A stretch of 64,000 bases of DNA from Haloplanus litoreus (GTDB taxonomy: Archaea; Halobacteriota; Halobacteria; Halobacteriales; Haloferacaceae). A program made the translations under genes and the position numbers. Shown here piece after piece: positions 57,091 through 64,000 of this stretch. The stretch lies in NCBI RefSeq assembly GCF_042677945.1, contig NZ_JBHUDN010000001.1; one strand, 5' to 3'. Each line of letters begins with the position of its first letter. Position 1 is the stretch's first letter. The notes below the pieces were generated by a model. The model saw only the letters and a program-made list of their open reading frames with translations, was not told the DNA's origin and did no database searches.

Positions 57091-58147
57091 CGCCGACGCG
57101 TTCGGCGACTGGCCGCTGAAGCGGTTGCTGACCGACGTCGTCGGCTCCGGCACCAAATCCGCCGAGGACATGACCCGCCGACAGGCCGGCGAGGCCATGC
57201 GCCGAATCCTCGACGGCGACCCCCATCCGACGACGCTCGGCGCCTTTTGGCTCGCCAACCGCTGGAAGCACAACACCGCCACCGAACTCGCCGCGTTCAC
57301 CGACGAGATGTGCGACCGCGTCGAGTACGCGACCCCCGACGCCGACCCCGTCGACTGCGGCGCCAACTACGACGGCAAGGGGCGGTCCGCCATCCTCGGC
57401 GTCGCCGCCGGCGTCGTCGCCGCCGCTTCCGGGACGCCCGTGGTCGTCCACTCCGGCGACCGCGTCCCCACGCAGAAACAGGACGCGTACAAGCACGTCC
57501 TCGGCGAACTCGGCGTGGCGACCGAACTCACGCCCGCGGACTCCGCGGCCATGGTCGACGACGTCGGCTTCGGTTTCTACTACCAGCCGACGTTCAACCC
57601 CGCCGTCGACGCCCTGTTCGACCGCCGCGACCGGATGGGCGTGCGCACTTTCGTCAACACCGTCGAGACGCTCGCCAATCCCGCCGGCGCGAGCGTCCAC
57701 CTCGGCTCCTTCTACCACCTCGCCTTCGCGAAGAAGGTGGTCGAGACGTTCCAGGAGAGCACGTTCCACGACCCGGACCGCGTCGTCATGTTCCAGGGGA
57801 TGGAGGGGTACGACGACATCCGTCCCGGCTACACGAAAGTCGCGGACTGGCGGGCGGACGGCACGTTCGACGACTACGAGATCGAGACCGCCGAGTACGG
57901 TATGGATTTCGAGACGGCGGACCTCGCCGTCGACGACGTGGCGGCCGACAGCGCCCGTCTCACCCGTGACGTGATCGCCGGCGACCGCACCGACCACTGG
58001 CGCGACGCCGTCGCGCTGAACGCCGCCGTCCGGATCTACGCCGGCGACGACGCCGACTCGATCGACGACGGCCTCGACGCCGCCCGCGCCGCCATCGACG
58101 ACGGGTCCGCCGCGGCGGTGCTGGACGACCTGCAGGAGTGGGGATGA
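57083..58147 (+). CDS. TrpD2/YbiB-like phosphoribosyltransferase-fold protein
   Basis: A 354-residue protein of the anthranilate phosphoribosyltransferase fold. The helical N-terminal domain (SAEDMTRRQAGEAMRRIL) and the VVVHSGDRVPTQK loop fit the TrpD2 branch; the canonical PRPP loop (GTGGD) is changed to CGANYDGKG near residue 94, so true TrpD activity is doubtful. Start is GTG 57083, overlapping cobA by 8 bp. Its place in a nitrite reductase and siroheme operon is unexplained. Confidence 0.8.
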   Translation: MTDADAFGDWPLKRLLTDVVGSGTKSAEDMTRRQAGEAMRRILDGDPHPTTLGAFWLANRWKHNTATELAAFTDEMCDRVEYATPDADPVDCGANYDGKGRSAILGVAAGVVAAASGTPVVVHSGDRVPTQKQDAYKHVLGELGVATELTPADSAAMVDDVGFGFYYQPTFNPAVDALFDRRDRMGVRTFVNTVETLANPAGASVHLGSFYHLAFAKKVVETFQESTFHDPDRVVMFQGMEGYDDIRPGYTKVADWRADGTFDDYEIETAEYGMDFETADLAVDDVAADSARLTRDVIAGDRTDHWRDAVALNAAVRIYAGDDADSIDDGLDAARAAIDDGSAAAVLDDLQEWG

Positions 58148-58479
58148 GCGACGACGCGATTCGGCCGAGCGACGTCGGCGACGCCGACGCGCCGCCGGTC
58201 GCCGAGAAGCCGTACAAGATCATCTTCGAGGCCAACAAGTGCATCGGCACGGGGCGGTGTGCCGAGGTGTCTTCGAACTGGGATCTCGACCTCGACACCG
58301 GGCTCGCACGCCCGAAGACCTACTACGTCGACGAGGCTGACCTCGCGCACAACGTCCGCGCCGCGGAGGTCTGCCCGGCGAAGAAGGGGCGCGGGGTCAT
58401 CCACGTGATCGACCGCCGCACCGACGAGGAGCTCGCGCCCGACCCCGAGGGCGACGGCTCGCTGAGCGTCGACTGGTAG
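58144..58479 (+). CDS. Single-cluster ferredoxin-like protein
   Basis: A 111-residue acidic protein. Cysteine pattern KCIGTGRC...EVCPAKKG (Cys about 32, 38 and 81), as in monocluster [3Fe-4S]/[4Fe-4S] ferredoxins with C-5x-C and a late CP. A C-terminal acidic tail follows. ATG 58144 overlaps the TrpD2-like stop (ATGA). It could be the electron donor to NirA or serve the TrpD2-like protein. Its stop abuts the convergent dehydrogenase stop. Confidence 0.8.
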   Translation: MSDDAIRPSDVGDADAPPVAEKPYKIIFEANKCIGTGRCAEVSSNWDLDLDTGLARPKTYYVDEADLAHNVRAAEVCPAKKGRGVIHVIDRRTDEELAPDPEGDGSLSVDW

Positions 58480-59157
58480 TCACCGCTTCCGCTTCTCGCC
58501 GTTCCACGACCAGCCGCCGTCGAGCGCCGCCGCGACCACCCGTTCAGCCACCTCGCGGACGCGCTCCTCGTCGCCGGCGCGAGCGGCCGCCCACACGTCC
58601 GGGTTCGCCGCGACGGTGCGGACAGCCTCGCGGCGAGTGTCCGCCTCTGGTTCCCGCTCCTTGAGCTCACCTCGGAGCTCGCTCACGACGGTTGCCACCA
58701 GCCCCGCACCTCCGATCACCGGCTCCAGTTCTCGACGCAGGTGCCGGCTCACGGCCGGACTCGTTCCGCCCGTCGTGACGGCGACGCCGACGGGGCCGTC
58801 CTCGACGGTGGCGGGGACGACGACGCTTCCCCGGTCCCGGTCGCCGGCTCGGTCGGCGCGGTTGACCAGGACGCCCGCTTCGTGGGCGTGACGCTCGATG
58901 GCGGCGTTGAGCGTTTCGTCGTCCGTCGCGGCGACGACAAGCGCCGGGTCGGCGGCCGCGAGCCACGACGGCACGTCGTCGGGTGCGGGCGCCGCCCGGA
59001 CCAGCTCGCTCCCGTCGAAGTCGGCGTCCGCGAACGTGGGACTGACGACGAGCACCCGCGCCTCGTGGCCGAACCGGCGGGCTTTCCGGGCGCCGACGGC
59101 ACCGCCGCCGAACACCAGGACCACTTCGCCGTCGAAGTCGTGGATCAGCGGAATCAC
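58480..59157 (-). CDS. Precorrin-2 dehydrogenase (siroheme synthase N-terminal type)
   Basis: A 225-residue Rossmann NAD-dependent enzyme that oxidises precorrin-2 to sirohydrochlorin. MIPLIHDFDGEVVLVFGGGAVGARKA contains the nucleotide site, followed by LVVAATDDETLN and VLVNRADRAGD. The later SPAVSRHLRRELEP is the dimer/chelatase region. Single-function form, without CobA fusion, fits the separate cobA and cbiX in the opposite operon. Start is GTG 59157; ATG options lie much further upstream and are unlikely. Confidence 0.87.
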   Translation of the reverse strand: MIPLIHDFDGEVVLVFGGGAVGARKARRFGHEARVLVVSPTFADADFDGSELVRAAPAPDDVPSWLAAADPALVVAATDDETLNAAIERHAHEAGVLVNRADRAGDRDRGSVVVPATVEDGPVGVAVTTGGTSPAVSRHLRRELEPVIGGAGLVATVVSELRGELKEREPEADTRREAVRTVAANPDVWAAARAGDEERVREVAERVVAAALDGGWSWNGEKRKR

Positions 59158-59236
59158 GGTGGCTCCTCGCGGCCGGCGGTGAAAAGTCGTCCCCCGACGC
59201 CCGAACCGTTTTGTCGTCGAACCCGTATCCCACTCC

Positions 59237-59593
59237 ATGCTCGGACGGGTACTGGGGTGGCTCGGACTGGCCGACGGCGACGACGGTGGCGACGGGGGCG
59301 ACGCCGACCTCGACTGGGCCGATCCGGCGACCGAGTACGGCGGCGACGGTCCGCGCCGCAGATACACCTGCGCCGAATGCGGTGCGACCATCGAGGGCGT
59401 CGGTCCCGATACGCAGGTCGAGTGCTCGGACTGCGATACGGTGTTCAAGGGCGTCCTCGTCCCCGACTGCGCGGTCTGTCCGGACTGCGAGTCGCGCATC
59501 GGCGACGTCGCGTTCTTCCCCGAGACGCGCCGTGACACCGAGTTCGCCGACTGCGGGGCGTGTCCGTACCGCTGGGAGAGCGACCCGCGGTGA
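59237..59593 (+). CDS. Zinc-ribbon small protein
   Basis: A 118-residue protein. After a helical N terminus (MLGRVLGWLGLADGDD) and an acidic linker come four CxxC pairs: CAEC, CSDC, CPDC and CGAC (residues about 45-110). Two zinc ribbons can be formed. The final PYRWESDPR follows directly. Typical of haloarchaeal small CxxC proteins, function unknown. Confidence 0.75.
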   Translation: MLGRVLGWLGLADGDDGGDGGDADLDWADPATEYGGDGPRRRYTCAECGATIEGVGPDTQVECSDCDTVFKGVLVPDCAVCPDCESRIGDVAFFPETRRDTEFADCGACPYRWESDPR

Positions 59594-59597
59594 CGGC

Positions 59598-59930
59598 TCA
59601 CTCGTCGTCCGTGCCCTCGATCAGCGTCTCCTCCGCCGTCTCCGCGTGCCGGAGCGTCACGTCGTGGCGTGTGTGACGAGCGTGGGTCCGCGCCCAGCGA
59701 CGCGCGGCCGACTCCGACAGTCGTTCCACACCGCCGGGGCAGTGCCGGCAGGTGGCCCGCCACGTCGACACCCCGTCGGGGTAGTGGCCGGTGTGGCGTT
59801 CGTGGTCGAGTGCGAACTGCTCGACTGCGCGGTTCCCCGCCATCAGTTCGTCGAGTTCGTAGGACAGGTCCCACTCCCGCCCACACCGCTCACAGGAGAC
59901 GGTCGGTGCGTCGTCGATCCGGTCTGACAC
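59598..59930 (-). CDS. Cys/His-rich conserved protein
   Basis: A 110-residue protein with CERC (13-16), then DHERHTGHYP, CRHC (62-65) and ARTHARHTRHDV. Two CxxC...HxxHxxH halves repeat, so two zinc sites are plausible, possibly nucleic-acid binding. Start is GTG 59930. It is convergent with the zinc-ribbon gene (4 bp between stops). Family unknown to me. Confidence 0.65.
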   Translation of the reverse strand: MSDRIDDAPTVSCERCGREWDLSYELDELMAGNRAVEQFALDHERHTGHYPDGVSTWRATCRHCPGGVERLSESAARRWARTHARHTRHDVTLRHAETAEETLIEGTDDE

Positions 59931-60021
59931 GCCCCGGCGTACGTGGCCGACGCTCTTGAACGATCCGAAAGGGGGAGTGATCGCGACGGGGGGGACGTCA
60001 CGATCAGTTCGGCGATCGGTT

Positions 60022-60120
60022 GTCCACCGGCACGTCGATCGAACGACCGGCGCGTGGGGTGCCTCTTCTCTCCGGTGGACGTGATAGTACTGGGGGCGGA
60101 CTGAGGTAATCTTTTTCCTT
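60022..60120 (+). ncRNA. Candidate structured RNA with U-tract end
   Basis: GTCCACCGG (60022-60030) pairs perfectly with CCGGTGGAC (60072-60080) around a 41-base loop, and a T-run (CTTTTT near 60110) follows on the plus strand. The surrounding 59931-60144 holds no coding frame I trust. An archaeal small RNA with a U-rich terminator is plausible, but no promoter was clearly seen. Confidence 0.3.
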
Positions 60121-60144
60121 CGAGCGGGAACGTGGTGCGATTCT

Positions 60145-61860
60145 CTAGAACAGGCCGCTGATGTTGCCGTCCGCGTCCACGTCCATCCCCTCGGCGGCGG
60201 GTTCGGCGGGCAGCCCCGGCATCGTGAGCACGTCGCCCGTGAGGACGACGACGAAGCCCGCGCCAGCGTCGGGATAACACTCACGCACTGTGAGCGTCCA
60301 GTCGAGTGCCGGGGCCCCTTTCCGGGTCGGATCGTCGGTGGTCGAGTGCTGCGTCTTCGAGAGGCAGACGGGCATGTCGCCGTAGCCCTGTTCGTCGAGA
60401 CGCTCCAGGTCGTCGAGTGCGTCCTCGGTGAAGTGGACGTCGGCGGCGCCGTACACTTCCGTGGCAACCGTCCGAATCTTCTCTTTCAGACCGTCCTCGA
60501 GGTCGTACAGGGGTTCGAAGTTACCCCGGTCGCTGTCCGCGAGGTCCGTTGCCGTCTCGGCCAGTTCCGCGGCACCCTCGCCGCCGTCGGCGAAGGCGTT
60601 CGAGACGACGACGGGGTAGCCCTCCCGTTCGCAGTGGTCGATGATCGCCTCAATCTCCTCGTCGGTGTCCGTCGGGAAGCGGTTGATCGCGACGACGAAG
60701 GGGACGCCGAACTGCTCGATGATCCCGGCGTGGTGATCGAGGTTCGACATGCCCGCCCGCACCGCGTCCGCGTCCGGCTCCTCCAGCTCGTCGTAGTCGA
60801 CCGGCCACATATCCTTTCCGTGGTACTTCATCGACCGGACGGCGGTCGTCAGGACGGCCGCGTCGGGGGCGACGCCGCGTCGCGAGACGATGTTGCCGAA
60901 CTTCTCGAAGCCGAGGTCGGCGGCGAAGCCCGCCTCGGTAACGAGGTAGTCGCCGAGGGCGAGGCCGAGTTTGTCCGCCACGAGCGAGTTCGTCCCGTGG
61001 GCGATGTTGGCGAAGGGCCCCCCGTGGACGAAGGCGGGCGTCCCCTCGATGGTCTGGACGAGGTTCGGCCGCAGGGCGTCCTTCAGGAGCATGGCCATCG
61101 CCCCCTCGATACCCAGGTCGGCGACGGTGACGGGATCACCCGTCGAGTCGTAAGCGACGATGGTCCGCGCGAGGCGCTCTTTCAGGTCCGACAGCGAGTC
61201 GGCCAGACAGAGCACCGCCATCACCTCGGAGGCGGCCGTGATCTGGAACCCCTCCTCGCGGGGTGGCCCGTTGGTCGACCCGCCGAGGCCGACGACAGTC
61301 TCCCGCAGCGCGCGGTCGTTCATGTCCAGCGCACGCTTCCAACTCACTTCGTCGACGTCCACGTCGAGGTCGTTGCCGTAGTGGAGTTTGGTGTCGAGAG
61401 TCGCCGACACGAGGTTGTGTGCCGTCGTCAGCGCGTGGAGGTCGCCGGTGAAGTGGAGGTTGATGTCCTCCATCGGCAGCACCTGCGAGTAGCCACCGCC
61501 CGCGGCACCGCCCTTGATACCGAAGACCGGACCGAGCGACGGTTCGCGCACCGCGACGACGCCGTTCTCGCCGATGTGGTTCAGTCCCTGTCCGAGACCG
61601 ACCGTCGTCACCGTCTTGCCCGCTCCCTTGGGTGTCGCCGTCGTCCCGGTCACGAGGATGAGGTTCCCCTCGTCGGCGTCGTCGAGCGTGCGCTGGATCG
61701 CGTCCTGTTCGATCTTCGCGATACCGTTGCCCTGCGGATCGAGGTCGTCACGATCAAGTCCCAGATCATCCGCGACGTCCGCGATGGGACGTGTCTCCGC
61801 CGCGCGCGCGATTTCCATGTCGGTCAGTGCCTCGTCGCCGTCGGTGTCGTCCGAAGTCAT
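60145..61860 (-). CDS. fhs: Formate-tetrahydrofolate ligase
   Basis: A 571-residue ligase that makes 10-formyl-THF from formate, THF and ATP. The P-loop TGTTATPKGAGKTV (about 70-83), LGGSTNGPPRE, FVHGGPFANIAHGTNS, and the EKFGNI and GMSNLDHHAGII regions are all present; length is normal. Together with PurO it fits folate one-carbon use by this haloarchaeon. The start is ATG 61860, with a TTACATATGG stretch near 61888 as a possible TATA for a short-leader mRNA. Confidence 0.93.
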   Translation of the reverse strand: MTSDDTDGDEALTDMEIARAAETRPIADVADDLGLDRDDLDPQGNGIAKIEQDAIQRTLDDADEGNLILVTGTTATPKGAGKTVTTVGLGQGLNHIGENGVVAVREPSLGPVFGIKGGAAGGGYSQVLPMEDINLHFTGDLHALTTAHNLVSATLDTKLHYGNDLDVDVDEVSWKRALDMNDRALRETVVGLGGSTNGPPREEGFQITAASEVMAVLCLADSLSDLKERLARTIVAYDSTGDPVTVADLGIEGAMAMLLKDALRPNLVQTIEGTPAFVHGGPFANIAHGTNSLVADKLGLALGDYLVTEAGFAADLGFEKFGNIVSRRGVAPDAAVLTTAVRSMKYHGKDMWPVDYDELEEPDADAVRAGMSNLDHHAGIIEQFGVPFVVAINRFPTDTDEEIEAIIDHCEREGYPVVVSNAFADGGEGAAELAETATDLADSDRGNFEPLYDLEDGLKEKIRTVATEVYGAADVHFTEDALDDLERLDEQGYGDMPVCLSKTQHSTTDDPTRKGAPALDWTLTVRECYPDAGAGFVVVLTGDVLTMPGLPAEPAAEGMDVDADGNISGLF

Positions 61861-61916
61861 CCTAGTCCGCTACACGACCACCCCATATGTAAGCCGCGAC
61901 GGGGGCGATTTTCACA

Positions 61917-62522
61917 TTATTTTTCCACGTCGAGCAACGCCACGCGCTCGCAAACCAGATCGGTCAGATCGCCGTCCACCGCGTCCAGTTCCGCGGCCGT
62001 CACGTCGAAGAAGGCCCGCACTCGCTCGGCGTCGAGCGACGACAGCGTCGCCGCGGGGTCGAGGACGAGGCGGTCGTGCAGGGCGTCGGCCGCGGCCGCC
62101 TCGCTCTCGACGGCGTCGGTCGTCACCGAACTGTGTCCGGTTTCCTGAGGGACGTCGTCCCTCTCTGCCCGGGGCGTCGGGGGTGCCTCGCCGTCCGAGG
62201 AGCGTGGCTCCTCGCCGTCGACCACCACCGCCACCGCCACCGGCGTCCGCCCTTCGCGCACACCCATCTCCAGGGCGTCGTCGATCTGTCGGCGACCCGC
62301 CGCGTACAGGAGGATCTCGACGCTCCGCTCCCGGGCGACGTTCTCCCCCCGGTCGAACGCGCGGTCGGCGAGTTCGACCGCTCGCTCCAGGTGGCGCCGC
62401 CCGACCAGATAGCGCGCGTCGAACGCTTGCACGGTGACGCCGTACTCGTCGGCGACGGCGTCGAGGGTCGCCAGAACGGTGTCGAGGTCGGTAACCTCCG
62501 CGACCCCCTCGATCACGATCAC
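61917..62522 (-). CDS. cgi121: KEOPS complex subunit Cgi121
   Basis: A 201-residue protein. VQAFDARYLVGRRHLERAVEL and ERSVEILLYAAGRRQIDDAL (about 30-90) are the Cgi121 core that binds the tRNA CCA end in the KEOPS complex, which makes t6A37. A long acidic insert (about 105-150) is haloarchaeal. Start is GTG 62522, overlapping the hel308 TGA (GTGA). The pair hel308-cgi121 is a known haloarchaeal arrangement. Confidence 0.87.
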   Translation of the reverse strand: MIVIEGVAEVTDLDTVLATLDAVADEYGVTVQAFDARYLVGRRHLERAVELADRAFDRGENVARERSVEILLYAAGRRQIDDALEMGVREGRTPVAVAVVVDGEEPRSSDGEAPPTPRAERDDVPQETGHSSVTTDAVESEAAAADALHDRLVLDPAATLSSLDAERVRAFFDVTAAELDAVDGDLTDLVCERVALLDVEK

Positions 62523-64000
62523 TCGAAATCACCCAGGCTGGCCTGCTGGTCGGCGCCCGCACCGCCCGAACGGCCCGTTTCGCCCTTGCCCCCGTCGTCG
62601 CCGTCGTCGACGGCCGTCTCGGCGGCGCTCACGTCGTCCATCGAGGGGTCCTGACGTCCGGCGTTCTCCAAGATGCGCTCGGCCGTCCGCTCGCGGCCAC
62701 GGAGCGCCCCCAGCACGACCGACTTCTCCGCCTCGCGGAGGTCGGACCGCGACTCGACTCCCGCCTCGAAGAGCCGCCGAGCGCGTTTGCGACCCACGCT
62801 CCGGACGCCGGTCAGATCGAGGAGTTCCTCGCGCACGCCGTCCTCGACACGCTTTTTGGCCTCGCGAACCGCGACGACCGAGTCGAGTTCGAGTTCGACC
62901 GCGAGGCGTTCGGCCGCGCCGAGGAGCCACTCCGCGGTGTCGACCTTCCCGCGCAGGTCGCCCGGGCCGACGCCGTAGCGCTCGGTGATGCGGTCCTCGT
63001 CAACCTCGCTCGCCCAGTCCTCGAGCAACTTCGCCGTCTTGAGCGCGGACAGCCACTCCTCGAAGCGCACGTCCTCGAACTCCGAGGGAACGCGTCCGAG
63101 CAGTTCCGTCTCGCGCTCGTAGCACAGTTCGGTGTAAGTCTCCCGGTCCCCCGACTTCAGGTAGAGCTGGTACATATCGGGTGTCCGACAGACGAGGTGG
63201 TAGAGTCCGAGCGGGGTGGGGTCGTCGGCGTCGCGCAGGCCGTCGACGATTTCGGCGGCGCTCATCGGATCGAGGTAGAGCCGGGAGACGGTGTGACCGA
63301 GGTTCGTGGCGGTGATTTCGTCGCCGTTCCGCTCCACGAAGTCGTTGGCGACGAGGTACTCGATCACCGAGTCGACGACCGACTCCAATCGGGCCGTCTC
63401 CTCGGATTGGGCCGCGTACAGCGTCCGATCTAGGAAGTCGAGCAGGCCCTCCCGCGTCCGGGCGAAGCCGGAGGCAACCGTCGCCAGCAGGTGTGTCCGC
63501 ATCGCCGGTTCCCGCGCGAGTTTCGACCCGACCGGCTCCGGGTCCGCGTGGACGTACCGGTCGAACAGTTCGTCCATCGTGTCGTGATCCTTCGCCAGCA
63601 GCACGGCCTCGCCGTAGGGGTCGAGTCCGGGCCGGCCCGCGCGGCCGAACATCTGGTGGACTTCCAGTACGTCGAGGGGTTTCATGCCGCCGAACTCGCC
63701 GTCGTAGCGCCGCCAGTCGCGGACGATCACCCGCCGGCTGGGGGTGTTGACCCCCGCCGCGAGCGTCGGCGTCGCACAGATGGCCTTCAGCAGGCGGTCA
63801 CGGAACGCGTCCTCGACGAGCGAGCGGTGTTCGGCCGAGAGGCCGGCGTGGTGGAAGGCAGCGCCCTTCTCGACGACGGCTGCGAGGTCCTCGCTCGTCT
63901 CCGTCTCCGAGACGCTCGCCACCTCGTCGGCCAGGGCGGCGAGTTCGTCACGTTCGTCGTCGGTGAGGTGTCGGTCGGTCACGTCGGCCTGTCGGCGGGC
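62519..64000 (-). CDS. hel308: Hel308 helicase, C-terminal part (5' end outside window)
   Basis: Partial: 494 residues to the right edge, frame open at 64000. Visible are the superfamily 2 motifs FHHAGLSAEHR and ATPTLAAGVNTP (motifs IV-V region), and MFGRAGRPGLDPYGEA (motif VI with QxxGRAGR), the ratchet domain (about 165-390) and a helix-hairpin-helix DLTGVRSVGRKRARRLFEAG. The end has an acidic Gly/Asp tail ending QQASLGDFE. Hel308 acts at stalled forks with 3'-5' polarity. Domain II is incomplete only at its start. Confidence 0.93.
   Translation of the reverse strand, partial: ARRQADVTDRHLTDDERDELAALADEVASVSETETSEDLAAVVEKGAAFHHAGLSAEHRSLVEDAFRDRLLKAICATPTLAAGVNTPSRRVIVRDWRRYDGEFGGMKPLDVLEVHQMFGRAGRPGLDPYGEAVLLAKDHDTMDELFDRYVHADPEPVGSKLAREPAMRTHLLATVASGFARTREGLLDFLDRTLYAAQSEETARLESVVDSVIEYLVANDFVERNGDEITATNLGHTVSRLYLDPMSAAEIVDGLRDADDPTPLGLYHLVCRTPDMYQLYLKSGDRETYTELCYERETELLGRVPSEFEDVRFEEWLSALKTAKLLEDWASEVDEDRITERYGVGPGDLRGKVDTAEWLLGAAERLAVELELDSVVAVREAKKRVEDGVREELLDLTGVRSVGRKRARRLFEAGVESRSDLREAEKSVVLGALRGRERTAERILENAGRQDPSMDDVSAAETAVDDGDDGGKGETGRSGGAGADQQASLGDFE

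Overview
The window is a high-GC chromosomal segment of a haloarchaeon (class Halobacteria). The evidence is the acid-rich proteome, an archaeal Orc1/Cdc6, DNA polymerase D small subunit, Hel308, KEOPS Cgi121, PurO, Tat-type lipoproteins, TATA-box promoters close to start codons, and a CCA-less tRNA gene. The gene order oapC-oapB-oapA / origin / orc1 / sec11 / polB matches the arrangement known around the main origin of Haloferax-type genomes, so the left end is probably the primary chromosomal origin. The genus cannot be fixed from sequence alone; Haloferacales is a guess.

Region 1 (1-8.1 kb), replication origin: a cut-off conserved protein, a two-gene operon (29-aa membrane peptide plus a 263-aa protein), the oapABC operon, an intergenic origin of about 740 bp with an inverted pair of Orc1-binding (ORB) elements carrying G-strings and an AT-rich core, then orc1, signal peptidase Sec11 and polB. 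Further ORB copies lie outside the core, including one inside the polB coding region. Region 2 (8.1-13.8 kb), housekeeping: small acetyltransferase-like protein, a stand-alone formate-dehydrogenase-like molybdoenzyme, aspartate kinase, metallophosphoesterase, PurO, tRNA-Gln(CUG). Region 3 (13.8-19.8 kb), an accessory guanidino-compound cluster directly after the tRNA: a Gdx-type guanidinium exporter, a true creatininase by its catalytic residues, an agmatinase-family ureohydrolase, a sodium:solute symporter and two short-chain dehydrogenases. Region 4 (20-38.9 kb), mixed metabolism and transport: PQQ-repeat lipoprotein, aminotransferase, multi-PAS histidine kinase, DUF5995, thiolase plus DUF35 partner, NhaC antiporter, TRAP transporter (DctPQM), DsrE-like protein, Ldh2-type dehydrogenase, peroxiredoxin, FetAB-like ABC exporter, MFS permease, UspA; then a 43-bp run of Ns.

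Region 5 (39-45.2 kb): Nramp-related transporter without the usual DPGN motif, a decayed DUF2891 pseudogene, GAPDH (type II) joined to a PEP-synthase-like protein that lacks the ATP-grasp domain and the catalytic cysteine, and three small membrane proteins. Region 6 (45.5-51.8 kb): a compact cluster of methyltransferase, PTPS/QueD-like protein, zinc-type MDR dehydrogenase, CDP-alcohol phosphatidyltransferase, a Gfo/Idh/MocA-aldo/keto reductase fusion, and a divergent glycosyltransferase. It looks like an uncharacterised biosynthetic pathway and is the best candidate here for an undescribed system. Region 7 (52.2-59.2 kb): assimilatory nitrite reductase with siroheme supply (CbiX-DR2241 fusion, CobA, precorrin-2 dehydrogenase), a TrpD2-like phosphoribosyltransferase and a single-cluster ferredoxin in one tightly overlapping operon. 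Region 8 (59.2-64 kb): two zinc-ribbon proteins, a candidate structured RNA, formate-tetrahydrofolate ligase, Cgi121 and the 3' part of hel308. I see no insertion sequences, integrases, CRISPR arrays or rRNA genes.
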